Below, piece by piece: positions 1 to 9,900 of a DNA stretch of 64,000 nt. The notes beneath the pieces were generated by a model. The model saw nothing but the letters and a program-made list of their open reading frames with translations. It was not told the DNA's origin and made no database searches. A program made the translations under genes and the position numbers. This DNA is from Polynucleobacter paludilacus (GTDB taxonomy: Bacteria; Pseudomonadota; Gammaproteobacteria; Burkholderiales; Burkholderiaceae), in the NCBI RefSeq assembly GCF_018687595.1, contig NZ_CP061298.1:682001-746000 (forward strand), read 5' to 3'. Numbering within the stretch: position 1 is the first letter of the stretch; each line of letters starts with the position of its first letter.

Positions 1-127
1 ATCAGGTGTTTTGAGCTCCTTTTAGGCTTTTCCAAATAGGACACGCTGATTTGATACAGTTGGTCTAGTAAATAACAAAAATGGCTTTAAATCAGCTGTA
101 TTCGGCAAGTAATGCCAAAGGAAATCA

Positions 128-2518
128 ATGCGTAAAGCAGATCATGTGGTACCTCGCGATGAGAATCGTTTAGGTACCGTTCAAGGCCACAGAGATGGTT
201 TTGGTTTTGTAATCCCCGATGATGGCGGTGAGGATATCTTCCTCTCTGAAAAAGAGATGTCCCGCGTTATGCACGGTGACCGGGTCAATGTCAAAGTATT
301 GGGCACCGATCGCAGAGGTCGACCAGAAGGTCAAATTGTTGAAGTCGTAGTGCATGCCAATAAGCTCGTCATTGGTCGTCTATTGAATGAAAACGGAGTG
401 CTCATTGTTGCCCCGGAAGATAAGCGAATTGGCCATGACATTCTGATACCGCCGAAGGGTCAGGGTATTGCCAAACTCGGTCAGGTTGTTAGTGTTGAAA
501 TCATCGACTATCCAGATAGCTATCGCCAAGCGGTAGGGAGGGTGGTTGAGGTATTGGGTGAGATTGACGACCCTGGTATGGAAATTGAGATCGCCGTCCG
601 CAAGTATGGCGTTCCTCATGAATTCTCTGCTGCGGCCATGAAAGAAGCAGCAGCATTGCCCGATACGGTTCAGCAAGCTGACCTAGAGGGTCGAGTCGAT
701 CTGCGTGACGTACCCTTAGTCACGATTGACGGTGCCGATGCCCGTGACTTTGACGATGCGGTCTATGCCGAGCCAGTGATGTACGGCAAGAGCAAGGCCT
801 GGCGACTGATTGTGGCAATTGCAGACGTATCGCACTACGTTAAACCTGGCCACCCATTGGATGATGATGGGCTGCTACGAGCAACCTCGGTGTATTTTCC
901 AAGACGCGTCATTCCGATGTTGCCAGAGAAGATCTCTAACGGTCTTTGCTCTCTAAATCCCGGCGTAGACCGACTCTGTATGGTCTGTGATTCCGTAGTG
1001 GATAACAACGGCATCGTATTGGCTTACCAGTTCTACCCAGCAGTGATGCATTCTGCGCAACGCTTTACCTATGACATCGTTTGGGAGGTTCTCTCAAACA
1101 GCAAAGGCCCAGAGGCAGCGCGTTTTGCTGAGTTCCGTCCTTTGCTCATGAATTTGTATTCTCTATATAAGATCTTGTTATCCGCTAGAGAAAAGCGTGG
1201 CGCGATTGAATTTGAGACTACCGAAACCCAGATCATTAGCAATGAGCTCGGCAAGATTATGCGCATTGAGCCCCGCACGCGGAACGATGCCCATCGCTTG
1301 ATCGAAGAATGTATGTTGACGGCTAACGTCTGTGCTGCCGACTTTATCGAGAAGAATAAGCACCTTGGTCTATATCGGGTGCATGGTGAGCCATCTGAAG
1401 AGAAGCTCGTGACCTTGCGCCAAGTTCTCCGTACTTCAGGCCTATCATTGGGTGGCGGTGAAAAACCCAAGCCACGCGACTTTGCGAAGTTAATTAAAGA
1501 AGTTAAAGAGCGTCCTGATGCCAATATGTTGCAATCAGTGGTTTTGCGCTCGATGCAGCAGGCGATGTATCAACCCGATAACGAGGGCCACTTTGGCCTA
1601 GCTTATCCTGCGTATTCTCATTTCACGAGCCCGATTCGTCGTTACCCCGATCTATTAACCCATCGGGTGATCAAAGCGATTCTACAAAAGAAGCCCTACG
1701 TTCCAGTCCTACCGCCTAAAGTGCCTTTGAACTTGACCTTGCCCCGCAAAGGGAAGGCACGTCAGAATGCGGTAGATGCTAAAAAATCCCATACGGATGC
1801 AAAGACCGCAGCTGAGAAGGGTACCAAGTTACCCAAAGGCGCTAATGCGGCATTGCCGATTTGGGGTCAGCTGGGTGTGCACTGCTCATCGAATGAGCGC
1901 CGAGCTGATGAGGCATCCCGAGACGTAGAAGCATGGCTCAAGTGCTATTACATGCGCGATCACCTAGGTCAAGAATATGCTGGCACCGTTACTAGTGTGG
2001 CTAGCTTTGGTTTATTTATTCAGCTGGAGAATCTCTTTGTTGAGGGCATGGTCCACGTCACAGAATTGGGTGGGGATTATTTCCAATACGATGAGGCGCG
2101 CCAAGAATTGCGTGGTGAAAGAACCGGCATTCGTTATCGTTTAGGCGACAGAATGCATGTGTTAGTCAGCCGTGTAGATTTAGACGCCCGCAAAATTGAA
2201 TTTAGCCTTATGAAGACGGTTGGCGCTGAGCCGGGTAACAATTTCAATCGACGCTCGATGGTCTTAGCAACTGAAACAGGCAGACCAAATAAAAAAGCCG
2301 CCTCAAAGAAATCACGGCCTCAGAGTAAAACACCCCAAAAACCGAGTGGCATTAACACCAATGCAGCTAAAACTGCTGGCAACCTAGGCGCCTCTCAATC
2401 CAAAGGGAAGTCGAACCGTAAGAATGGTAAAGCCAAGCCAGCCGGCACTGGACGGATACCCGGTAAAGCTGCCGGTAGCAAACCCCCAGTGCGCAATACC
2501 AAAGCGCGACGTAAATAA
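128..2518 (+). CDS. rnr: Ribonuclease R (3'-5' exoribonuclease)
   Basis: Processive 3'-5' exoribonuclease that degrades structured RNA in the cytoplasm. Seen in the 796-aa product: a cold-shock-type RNA-binding domain at about residues 14-75 (GTVQGHRDGFGFV), the RNB catalytic domain with the acidic metal-binding motif DARDFDDAV near 203-211, the RNB signature YSHFTSPIRRYPD near 497-509, and an S1 domain at about 613-700 (EYAGTVTSVASFGLF). The last 80 or so residues are Lys/Arg-rich, as in other RNase R proteins. A basic, low-complexity insertion lies between RNB and S1 (about 530-575). rlmB follows 11 bp downstream, so the two are probably one transcript. An upstream ATG at 81 is out of frame. 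The family call is very secure. Confidence 0.97.
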   Translation: MRKADHVVPRDENRLGTVQGHRDGFGFVIPDDGGEDIFLSEKEMSRVMHGDRVNVKVLGTDRRGRPEGQIVEVVVHANKLVIGRLLNENGVLIVAPEDKRIGHDILIPPKGQGIAKLGQVVSVEIIDYPDSYRQAVGRVVEVLGEIDDPGMEIEIAVRKYGVPHEFSAAAMKEAAALPDTVQQADLEGRVDLRDVPLVTIDGADARDFDDAVYAEPVMYGKSKAWRLIVAIADVSHYVKPGHPLDDDGLLRATSVYFPRRVIPMLPEKISNGLCSLNPGVDRLCMVCDSVVDNNGIVLAYQFYPAVMHSAQRFTYDIVWEVLSNSKGPEAARFAEFRPLLMNLYSLYKILLSAREKRGAIEFETTETQIISNELGKIMRIEPRTRNDAHRLIEECMLTANVCAADFIEKNKHLGLYRVHGEPSEEKLVTLRQVLRTSGLSLGGGEKPKPRDFAKLIKEVKERPDANMLQSVVLRSMQQAMYQPDNEGHFGLAYPAYSHFTSPIRRYPDLLTHRVIKAILQKKPYVPVLPPKVPLNLTLPRKGKARQNAVDAKKSHTDAKTAAEKGTKLPKGANAALPIWGQLGVHCSSNERRADEASRDVEAWLKCYYMRDHLGQEYAGTVTSVASFGLFIQLENLFVEGMVHVTELGGDYFQYDEARQELRGERTGIRYRLGDRMHVLVSRVDLDARKIEFSLMKTVGAEPGNNFNRRSMVLATETGRPNKKAASKKSRPQSKTPQKPSGINTNAAKTAGNLGASQSKGKSNRKNGKAKPAGTGRIPGKAAGSKPPVRNTKARRK

Positions 2519-2529
2519 GTAGAGTCAAT

Positions 2530-3276
2530 ATGAAACAAATCTTAGTAGGATTTCATGCGGTGCAAGCTCGCTTGAGAGTGGACCCTGACAGCTTGAAGTC
2601 GGTTTATTTTGATCCCAGTCGGCGTGATCGTCGTATGGGAGATTTTCTGAAACAAGCCGAAGAGATCTTAGGTGAGCGTCTGCATGCTGCAGATGCAGAG
2701 CGTTTACATAAGCTGACAGGACACGATCGCCACCAAGGTGTCGTGGCTTTGGCAGAAAAGATGACAGTGGCTCGGACAATTACCGAAGTTGTTGAGGATG
2801 TCGAGGCGCAACAAGAGAAAGCACTCTTCTTAGTATTGGATGGCGTGACTGATCCCCATAACTTCGGCGCTTGCTTGCGTGTCGCTGATGGCGCTGGCGT
2901 TGATGCCGTGGTGATTCCAAAAGATCGGTCGGCCTCAATTAATGCCACGGTCAGCAAAGTCTCTAGCGGCGCATCAGAAGTAATGCCTGTCATTACTGTT
3001 ACCAATCTGGTACGCAGTATGAAAGAGATGCAAGAAGCCGGTGTTTGGTTGATTGGTACGGACGATGAATCTGAAAAATCTATCTACGACATTGACCTAA
3101 CAGGCCCCATTGGGATTGTGATGGGCGCTGAAGGTGAGGGCATGCGCCGACTCACTAAGGAAACCTGTGATGAGTTAGTGAGAATTCCGATGCAAGGCGT
3201 TGTAGAAAGCCTCAACGTTTCGGTAGCGAGTGGAGTTTGTCTATACGAGGCCCTGAGGCAGCGCTTAGCTCAGTAA
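2530..3276 (+). CDS. rlmB: 23S rRNA (guanosine-2'-O-)-methyltransferase RlmB, SpoU family
   Basis: SPOUT-fold enzyme that methylates the 2'-O of G2251 of 23S rRNA using S-adenosylmethionine (known for the family). Seen: an N-terminal substrate-binding domain, then the three SpoU motifs: [13 protein letters not shown], the [10 protein letters not shown] glycine-rich loop, and the [15 protein letters not shown] knot motif at the C-terminus. At 248 aa it has the normal length. It follows rnr by 11 bp, the common arrangement in proteobacteria. Its 3' end overlaps the convergent transaldolase gene by 12 bp, so no terminator separates them. Confidence 0.95.
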   Translation: MKQILVGFHAVQARLRVDPDSLKSVYFDPSRRDRRMGDFLKQAEEILGERLHAADAERLHKLTGHDRHQGVVALAEKMTVARTITEVVEDVEAQQEKALFLVLDGVTDPHNFGACLRVADGAGVDAVVIPKDRSASINATVSKVSSGASEVMPVITVTNLVRSMKEMQEAGVWLIGTDDESEKSIYDIDLTGPIGIVMGAEGEGMRRLTKETCDELVRIPMQGVVESLNVSVASGVCLYEALRQRLAQ

Positions 3277-4206
3277 GTTCTCTAGCTTTTCAGTATCAAT
3301 ACAGAAGTTCCGAATACCCTCAGCTAACTTCTCAGTAGCCATCGCATCATTATTGAGTTGCAGTCTAAAGCTAGACTCATCTAGCTTTAATTTGACTATC
3401 TCGCTTGAGGTATCACTTGAGCTAATCAATTTGCGCATAACCAGTTGCTCGCTATTTTGCAGTTCTGCCAAGAGCTCAGGGCTGATTGTGAGTAGATCGC
3501 AACCCGCTAATTCTAAAATCTGACTGGTATTGCGAAAACTCGCACCCATGATTTCAGTTTGAATGCCGAAGTGTTTGTAGTATTGATAGATCCGCTTCAC
3601 AGATAGCACGCCAGGGTCATGAGCGCCGGTATGACTCTCATTCCACTCGCTCGCTAATTTCACTTTGAACCAATCGGTGATGCGACCCACAAATGGGGAG
3701 ATCAATTGCACATTGGCGGAGCCACATGCGGCAGCCTGCACCAAAGAGAAGAGCAAAGTCATATTGCAATGAATGCCTTCAGCTTCTAAAGCCTTTGCTG
3801 CCTGTATACCTTCCCAAGTTCCTGCTAATTTAATCAGTACGCGATCACGCAGGATGCCATGGGATTCATAGAGGTTGATGAGATGTTTGGCTTTAGCAAT
3901 CGTTGCAGCTGTATCAAAAGAGAGGCGTGCATCGACTTCAGTAGAGACTCGCCCAGGAACAATCTTCAGAATTTCCAGACCAAAGGCGACCAAAATATAG
4001 TCAACTAAGTCAGCAGGTTTCATACCAGGATGAGCGGCTTTAACCTGGTCGACCAATGCCTGATAATTGCTTTGTTGGGCAGCCTTCAGAATCAAAGAAG
4101 GATTCGTGGTCGCATCTTGTGGCATAAATTGCCGCATGCGCTCAAAATCCCCGGTATCGGCGACGACGGTCGTAAATGCTTTGAGTTGTTCTAAGGCGGA
4201 TGGCAT
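3265..4206 (-). CDS. tal: Transaldolase
   Basis: Transfers a dihydroxyacetone unit between sugar phosphates in the non-oxidative pentose phosphate pathway. The 313-aa product carries the first family signature ([11 protein letters not shown] then [13 protein letters not shown], about 14-42) and the Schiff-base lysine region [12 protein letters not shown], with the lysine near residue 126. Length fits the TalB class. It is divergent from rpiA, another pentose phosphate enzyme, across a 122-bp gap, which suggests shared control. The 3' end overlaps rlmB on the other strand by 12 bp. Confidence 0.96.
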   Translation of the reverse strand: MPSALEQLKAFTTVVADTGDFERMRQFMPQDATTNPSLILKAAQQSNYQALVDQVKAAHPGMKPADLVDYILVAFGLEILKIVPGRVSTEVDARLSFDTAATIAKAKHLINLYESHGILRDRVLIKLAGTWEGIQAAKALEAEGIHCNMTLLFSLVQAAACGSANVQLISPFVGRITDWFKVKLASEWNESHTGAHDPGVLSVKRIYQYYKHFGIQTEIMGASFRNTSQILELAGCDLLTISPELLAELQNSEQLVMRKLISSSDTSSEIVKLKLDESSFRLQLNNDAMATEKLAEGIRNFCIDTEKLENLLS

Positions 4207-4230
4207 ATTGGCGACTTCTTGTATGGTTTA

Positions 4231-4258
4231 TTGGACTGCTTTATCGATATCATATGAT
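4231..4258 (+). promoter_or_regulatory. Candidate sigma-70 promoter for rpiA with overlapping palindrome
   Basis: TTGGAC at 4231-4236 and TATGAT at 4253-4258 are separated by 16 bp, a good match to a sigma-70 promoter reading toward rpiA. The -10 lies inside the perfect 14-bp palindrome ATATCATATGATAT at 4247-4260, which could be an operator for a dimeric repressor or a chance AT-rich repeat. Promoter activity is inferred only. Confidence 0.45.
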
Positions 4259-4328
4259 ATTAATAATGCATTCCTATGCAATCAGGTAGCCTAACCCAGC
4301 AATCACATTACTAAGGACCCTCAGAGTC

Positions 4329-5039
4329 ATGACTCAAGATCAATTAAAGCAGTTAGTCGGCGAAGCTGCTCGTGATGAGGTTCTGAAGCTTCCTGCAGGG
4401 CAAATTCTGGGTGTGGGTACCGGTTCAACGGTGAACTACTTTATCGACGCTATCGCACCCCACAAAAGCCATTTCGCTGGTACGGTATCGAGTTCGAATG
4501 CCAGTACCGAGCGCCTCTTAAAGCATGGCTTCACGGTGCTGGATCCCAATGACGTCGTCCAATTACCGGTCTATGTAGATGGTGCTGACGAGATTGACCC
4601 TCAGGGCAATATGATCAAAGGCGGGGGCGGTGCTTTAACTAGAGAAAAGATCATTGCCTCAATGGCCAATCAGTTTCTGTGTATTTGCGACTCCTCAAAA
4701 CAAGTTCCGGTATTGGGTCACTTTCCGCTCCCCATTGAAGTGATGCCCATGGCCTGCGCCATCGTGACCCGCGAGATGGAAAAGCTGGGTGGCAAGGTAG
4801 CGCTGAGATTGCAAAAGAGTGTTCGTGCAGATTTAAACCAAACCCCCAGCCAAGCATTCGTGACTGATAACGGTGGCTGGATTTTGGAAGTTACGGGGCT
4901 GAGCATTACCGATCCTGCAGCACTTGAGGCGCAGATTAATCAAATTGCTGGTGTGCTGACTGTTGGCATCTTTGCTAAAGAAAAAGCCGATGTCCTATTG
5001 GTTAGTAATGCCACTGGAATCAAGCGCATCGTTCTTTGA
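4329..5039 (+). CDS. rpiA: Ribose-5-phosphate isomerase A
   Basis: Interconverts ribose 5-phosphate and ribulose 5-phosphate. Seen in 236 aa: the phosphate-binding loop GVGTGSTVNYFI (about 28-39), VYVDGADEID with the catalytic-site aspartates (about 81-90), KGGGGALTREKI with the catalytic glutamate near 106, and CICDSSKQVPVLG. Length and motif spacing match the RpiA family, not RpiB. It is divergent from tal. A hairpin lies directly downstream. Confidence 0.96.
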   Translation: MTQDQLKQLVGEAARDEVLKLPAGQILGVGTGSTVNYFIDAIAPHKSHFAGTVSSSNASTERLLKHGFTVLDPNDVVQLPVYVDGADEIDPQGNMIKGGGGALTREKIIASMANQFLCICDSSKQVPVLGHFPLPIEVMPMACAIVTREMEKLGGKVALRLQKSVRADLNQTPSQAFVTDNGGWILEVTGLSITDPAALEAQINQIAGVLTVGIFAKEKADVLLVSNATGIKRIVL

Positions 5040-5055
5040 GTTTTTCCAACTCAGA

Positions 5056-5093
5056 AAAATAAAACCCGACGGGGTATGCCCATCGGGTTTAAT
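5056..5093. terminator. Bidirectional or minus-strand terminator between rpiA and yggX
   Basis: Stem AAACCCGA (5062-5069) pairs with TCGGGTTT (5083-5090), with a further GGG/CCC pairing inside the loop. On the minus strand the stem is followed by a T-rich run (complement of the A-run at 5056-5064), so it best fits termination of the yggX transcript. On the plus strand only TTT follows, so termination of rpiA would be weaker. Confidence 0.7.
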
Positions 5094-5274
5094 TGCCACG
5101 TTCAATGTGACAGGAGCAAAAGAGAGTTTGATGTCTCTGATGCCCAATAAGCATAGAGATATGCTTACGTTAGCAGTCTAAATACATTTAGACCAATGTG
5201 AGCTACACACCTACTGTAACACCACACCTTCATCCTATGCCTCTAATAATTCTTCGTCAAGCCTAATTTGGAAT

Positions 5275-5547
5275 TTATTCAGATGGTGGAATGAAACCCT
5301 GCGCTGCATCAGCGCCGCCTTCATAAAAGTACTTTTCTACCTGCTTGAGCAAGTATTGACGAGCTCGAGGGTCAGCCATATTGAGGCGGTTTTCGTTAAT
5401 GAGCATGGTTTGATGCTTTAACCAAGCTGCCCAGGCCTCTTTAGAGACTTCATTCCAGAGCTTTTTGCCCAATTCACCAGGAAGTGGAGCGAAATCCATA
5501 CCCTCAGCTTCTTTATTGAGTTTGATGCATTGAACCATGCGTGCCAT
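5275..5547 (-). CDS. yggX: Probable Fe(2+)-trafficking / oxidative damage protection protein YggX
   Basis: Small cytoplasmic protein linked to protection of Fe-S clusters and to iron handling under oxidative stress (known for the family). The 90-aa sequence has the conserved N-terminus MARMVQC with the single invariant cysteine at residue 7, then [27 protein letters not shown]-type residues and the ending [18 protein letters not shown], all typical of YggX. It lies 12 bp after argA on the same strand and is likely cotranscribed. Confidence 0.93.
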   Translation of the reverse strand: MARMVQCIKLNKEAEGMDFAPLPGELGKKLWNEVSKEAWAAWLKHQTMLINENRLNMADPRARQYLLKQVEKYFYEGGADAAQGFIPPSE

Positions 5548-5559
5548 GAAATACCTTTC

Positions 5560-6924
5560 TTATAAATCTTTAGTGAGAACCATGGACTTGCGATCCCAGT
5601 TATAAATCTGCTTTCTTTCTTCCGGCAGATCATCGACTGTGGCGCGTTTGAAGCCACGCTTGAGGAACCAGTGTTCCGTTCTCGTTGTGAGAACAAACAG
5701 TTTCTTAATATTTTCCTGCTTCGCTCGCATCTCAATGCGTTTGAGGAGGCGCTCACCGTCACCGGAGCCTTGTACATCTGGATCGACTGCGAGGCAGGCT
5801 AATTCACCTACGCCATTAGGGAAGGGGAAGAGGGCTGCGCAACCAAATAGCACGCGGTCATGTTCAATAACCGAGAAGCGCTGAATATCCCGCTCAATCA
5901 CGTCTTGGCCGCGCGCTGCCAAGATGCCTTCCTCTTCTAATGGCATGGTCAGCTGCAAAATACCGCCTACATCATCTTGATTGGCTTCTCTGAGGTTCTC
6001 AATATCGGAAGAGGCAAGCATCATGCCAATACCGTCGTGCGTAAAGAGCTCTTCCAGGAGCGCGCCATCTTGATTGCAAGGTAAAAAGTGCACACGGCTA
6101 ACACCGGAGCGTACCGCTCTACCGGAGATATTGAGTAGACCCCTGAGACCGATCTCGAGTTCTTTATGGGCAGACATGTAATCTTGTAGCTGAGGCAAAG
6201 AAAGCTCAGTGATCAGCTCACCATCAGCATCTCTTAAGCCGCTATAAGGGCTCAAGAATATCAGCTTGTCTGCTTTAAGTGCTGCAGCAGTAGAAGCCGC
6301 TACATCTTCATAAGCCAAATTAAATGCTTGACCTGTTGGCGAGAAGCCTAAAGGTGAGAGCAGCACAATCTTATTGCTATCGAGCGAGAGCGTAATTGAG
6401 GTGGAGTCAACCTTACGCACTAAGCCAGTATGAATGTAGTCAACCCCATCCACCACACCAACGGGCATCGCTGTAATAAAGTTCCCTGAGATAACGGAGA
6501 TCCGTGAACCCGCCATTGGGGTATTGGGTAAGCCGCGACTGAATGCCGCTTCAATATCGAGTCGCAATTCACCAGCAGCTTCTTTAACGCACTCGAGTGC
6601 AGCTGCATCAGTAATACGGTAAGTATTTAATGCACTGGTACCAAACTTGCTCTTGATCTTTCTGAGTTTGAGCTGTTCTTCAATCTGAGGACGGATACCG
6701 TGAACAAGCACAATCCGCATGCCCATTGCGTGGAGCATGGCAATATCTTCAATAATGTTCTCAAGCCCGATTTCTTTGACGAGTTCGCCAGCAAAGGCGA
6801 TGACAAAGGTCTTTTCACGGAAGCTATGAATGTAGGGTGCAACGTCACGCAGCCAGCCCACGAAGGGAAAGTTTGAGGTCGATTCTTCGCCGCTGGGGGC
6901 GAGGTTTGGTGCATTTGTGCTCAT
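5560..6924 (-). CDS. argA: Amino-acid N-acetyltransferase (N-acetylglutamate synthase)
   Basis: Catalyses the first step of arginine synthesis, acetyl-CoA plus glutamate to N-acetylglutamate. The 454-aa product is the classical two-domain form: an amino-acid-kinase-like domain (about 20-290, with VLVHGIRPQIEEQL and a feedback arginine-binding role known in homologues) and a C-terminal GNAT domain (about 300-450) with the acetyl-CoA loop LAVDPDVQGSGDGERLL. The start is 17 bp from that of the divergent hrpA, so the promoters of the two must overlap each other's 5' ends. Confidence 0.94.
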   Translation of the reverse strand: MSTNAPNLAPSGEESTSNFPFVGWLRDVAPYIHSFREKTFVIAFAGELVKEIGLENIIEDIAMLHAMGMRIVLVHGIRPQIEEQLKLRKIKSKFGTSALNTYRITDAAALECVKEAAGELRLDIEAAFSRGLPNTPMAGSRISVISGNFITAMPVGVVDGVDYIHTGLVRKVDSTSITLSLDSNKIVLLSPLGFSPTGQAFNLAYEDVAASTAAALKADKLIFLSPYSGLRDADGELITELSLPQLQDYMSAHKELEIGLRGLLNISGRAVRSGVSRVHFLPCNQDGALLEELFTHDGIGMMLASSDIENLREANQDDVGGILQLTMPLEEEGILAARGQDVIERDIQRFSVIEHDRVLFGCAALFPFPNGVGELACLAVDPDVQGSGDGERLLKRIEMRAKQENIKKLFVLTTRTEHWFLKRGFKRATVDDLPEERKQIYNWDRKSMVLTKDL

Positions 6925-6941
6925 AGTGAGAAAATTATAGG

Positions 6942-9900
6942 GTGCAAGAGCCTAAAAACAAACAAAAACTCCCAGAAAGACCTAAAGTCGAGCCCATTGC
7001 TATGCCTGCGCCCAACACTGGCAAGCGCATGGAGATCAGCTTTCCGGAACAATTACCAGTCTCCGCCCAGCGCCAAGTCATTGCTGAGGCACTGTTAGCC
7101 CATCAGGTCGTGATTGTCTGCGGTGAGACAGGTTCGGGCAAAACCACTCAGTTACCCAAAATTTGCCTTGATATTGGTCGAGGCAGCATGAATGGTGGCA
7201 AATTGATTGGTCACACGCAACCAAGACGGATTGCAGCAACTGCGACTGCCAAGCGCATTGCTCAAGAGCTAGGAACGCCAATCGGAGTAGATGTAGGCTA
7301 TCAAGTGCGGTTTGCCGATAAAACCAGTCCAGGGGCATCGATCAAGTTGATGACTGATGGCATCTTGCTCGCAGAAACTCAGCGCGATCCACAACTGCGC
7401 GCTTATGACACCCTCATCATTGACGAAGCCCACGAGCGCAGTCTGAATATTGATTTTCTCTTGGGCTATCTCAGGCAGTTATTGCCCAAGCGACCCGATC
7501 TCAAATTGATCATCACTTCAGCGACTATTGATGCCAATCGATTTGCTGAGCATTTTGCTCTAGGCGGCAAACCGGCTCCCGTGATCGAGGTTAGCGGCAG
7601 ACTCTTTCCGGTAGAGCAACGCTATGCGCCTTTAGAGGTTAATGAAGGTAAAAAAGAGTCCAAAGAAGTTCTGGATATTCCTGATGCAGTAGCTCAAGCC
7701 ATTAATCAAGTGTGGCGTGAGGGCGCTTCTGGTGCAGGCGATGTTTTAGTCTTTTTGCCCGGTGAGCGCGAGATTCGGGATTGCGCAGAAGTCTTGCGTA
7801 AGGATCATGTCCTGCAACAACGTTTTCATCCAGAGATTTTGAGTTTATTTGCCAGGCAGTCGGTAGCAGAGCAAGAGCGGGTCTTTAGTCCAGGTAATGG
7901 CAGGCGGATCATATTGACCACCAACGTCGCAGAAACCTCTTTAACGGTGCCCAATATTCGCTACGTGATTGATAGTGGCCTGGCCCGAGTCAAGCGCTAC
8001 TCCTATCGAAATAAAGTAGAGCAACTCCAAGTGGAGCCCATCTCCCAAGCGGCAGCCAATCAACGAGCTGGTCGTTGCGGACGGGTATCGGATGGTATTT
8101 GTATTCGTCTCTATAGCGAGCAGGATTTTCAATCTCGTGACCGATTTACGGATCCTGAGATCCTGCGCAGTTCTTTAGCCGCAGTGCTGCTGCGCATGAG
8201 TGCCCTGAAGCTCGCGAAGATTAATGAGTTTCCCTTCTTAGATCGTCCCCTGGGCCGAGCAATTGCCGATGGTATTCAGCTTTTGGATGAGCTTGGTGCA
8301 ATTGAGTATGAAGCCAATGAGGATGACCAAACCCGCTTCAAGCTCACTCCGATTGGTAAGCAGTTGGCGGACCTGCCTCTGGATCCGCGGATTGGCCGAA
8401 TTCTGTTGGCAGCCAAAGACCAGCAGGCGCTGCGTGAAGTCACGATTATTGCTTCTGCACTGGCAACCCAAGATCCGCGAGAGCGGCCCCTTGAGCAAGC
8501 ACAAGCTGCAGATCAAGCACACCTACAGTTTGCTGATGAGCGTTCGGAGTTTCTGAGTTTCATTAAATTGTGGGATTGGTATCAAGATGCGCTAACGCAT
8601 AAACATAGCAATCGACAGTTGGAAAATTTGTGCCGCAGTAAATTTCTCTCACCACGGCGTTTACGAGAATGGCGCGACGTCTATGGGCAGCTTCATGTCA
8701 TGTTAGGTGAAAAAGGCTGGAAAGAAAATACAAGCCCAGCAACGTATGAGCAAATCCATCTTGCCTTGCTCACTGGCCTATTGGGTTTTGTTGCCAAAAA
8801 AGAAGAAGATGAAAAATCTCAAGAGCGGGGTAGTAAAACCGGCGGCTATTTAGGGGCGCGAGGCATTCGGCCCTTCATTTGGCCAGGCTCAACGATCGGT
8901 AAAAAAGCAGGAGCATGGTTCTTAGCTGGCGAGATGCAAGAGACGACGCGGATGTATGCTCGTACGATCGCAAAGATAGAACCTCAGTGGATTGAAAAAG
9001 TCGCTGTGCATCGCTTAATCAAATCCTTGAGTGACCCCTTTTGGGATAACCGTCAGGGTGAGGTAATGGCCTTTGAGCGAGGCACTTTATATGGCCTACC
9101 AATCTATCATGGCCGTCGTGTCCGTTACGAGTCACATGACCCTGTGGCAGCGAGAGAGTTATTGATTCGTCAAGCTTTGGTTCAGGAGGAGCTCTTTGGG
9201 CGCATGGAAAGTGCCGCGCTAGAGCGAGAAATTCAGGCTGAGGCTAAGAGAAAATATCCCGATAGCTTTGGCTTCTTTTGGCATAACCACCAACTGATTA
9301 AAGAGATAGAGGCTTTAGAGCATCGCTCCCGACGCCCAGATGTATTAGTTGACGATGATTTGCTTTATGCCTTTTATGATTCGCGACTGCCTAAAACAGT
9401 ACTCAATCGAGAAGGCATGAGGGCTTGGCTTAAAACCCCTGAAGCCGATAGTCAAATGCGTTTGGCTAAAGCAGACTTGATGCGCCATGAGGCAGCAGGC
9501 ATTACCGTCGATCGCTATCCCAAAAAATGGCTAGTCGGTGGAAGCGAGCTCAGTCTGACCTATCATTTTGAGCCAGGTAGCCCTAAAGACGGCGTCACTT
9601 TAGTAGTGCCACTTACTTTACTCAATCAAGTTGATGGGCGTCGCTGCGAATGGCTAGTACCAGGGATGTGCGAAGAGAAAACCCAACTCTTGCTGAAGTC
9701 CTTGCCGCAAAAATTACGCCGTCATTTAGTTCCCTTACCAGCATATGCCCAATCCTTTCTGGAGCGTTGCCTTGACTTAGACCAATTTGGTGTCGGAGAT
9801 TATGTAGAGCAGCTAATACGAGATATTCAGAAAGAGCGGGGCATTGAGATTGCACGGACCGATTTTCGTCCTGAGGCCTTGCCGCAACATTTGTTCATGA

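Noticed and set aside
1-127. tRNA or other RNA gene before rnr
   Set aside because: No cloverleaf-compatible pairing or conserved T-loop sequence was seen.
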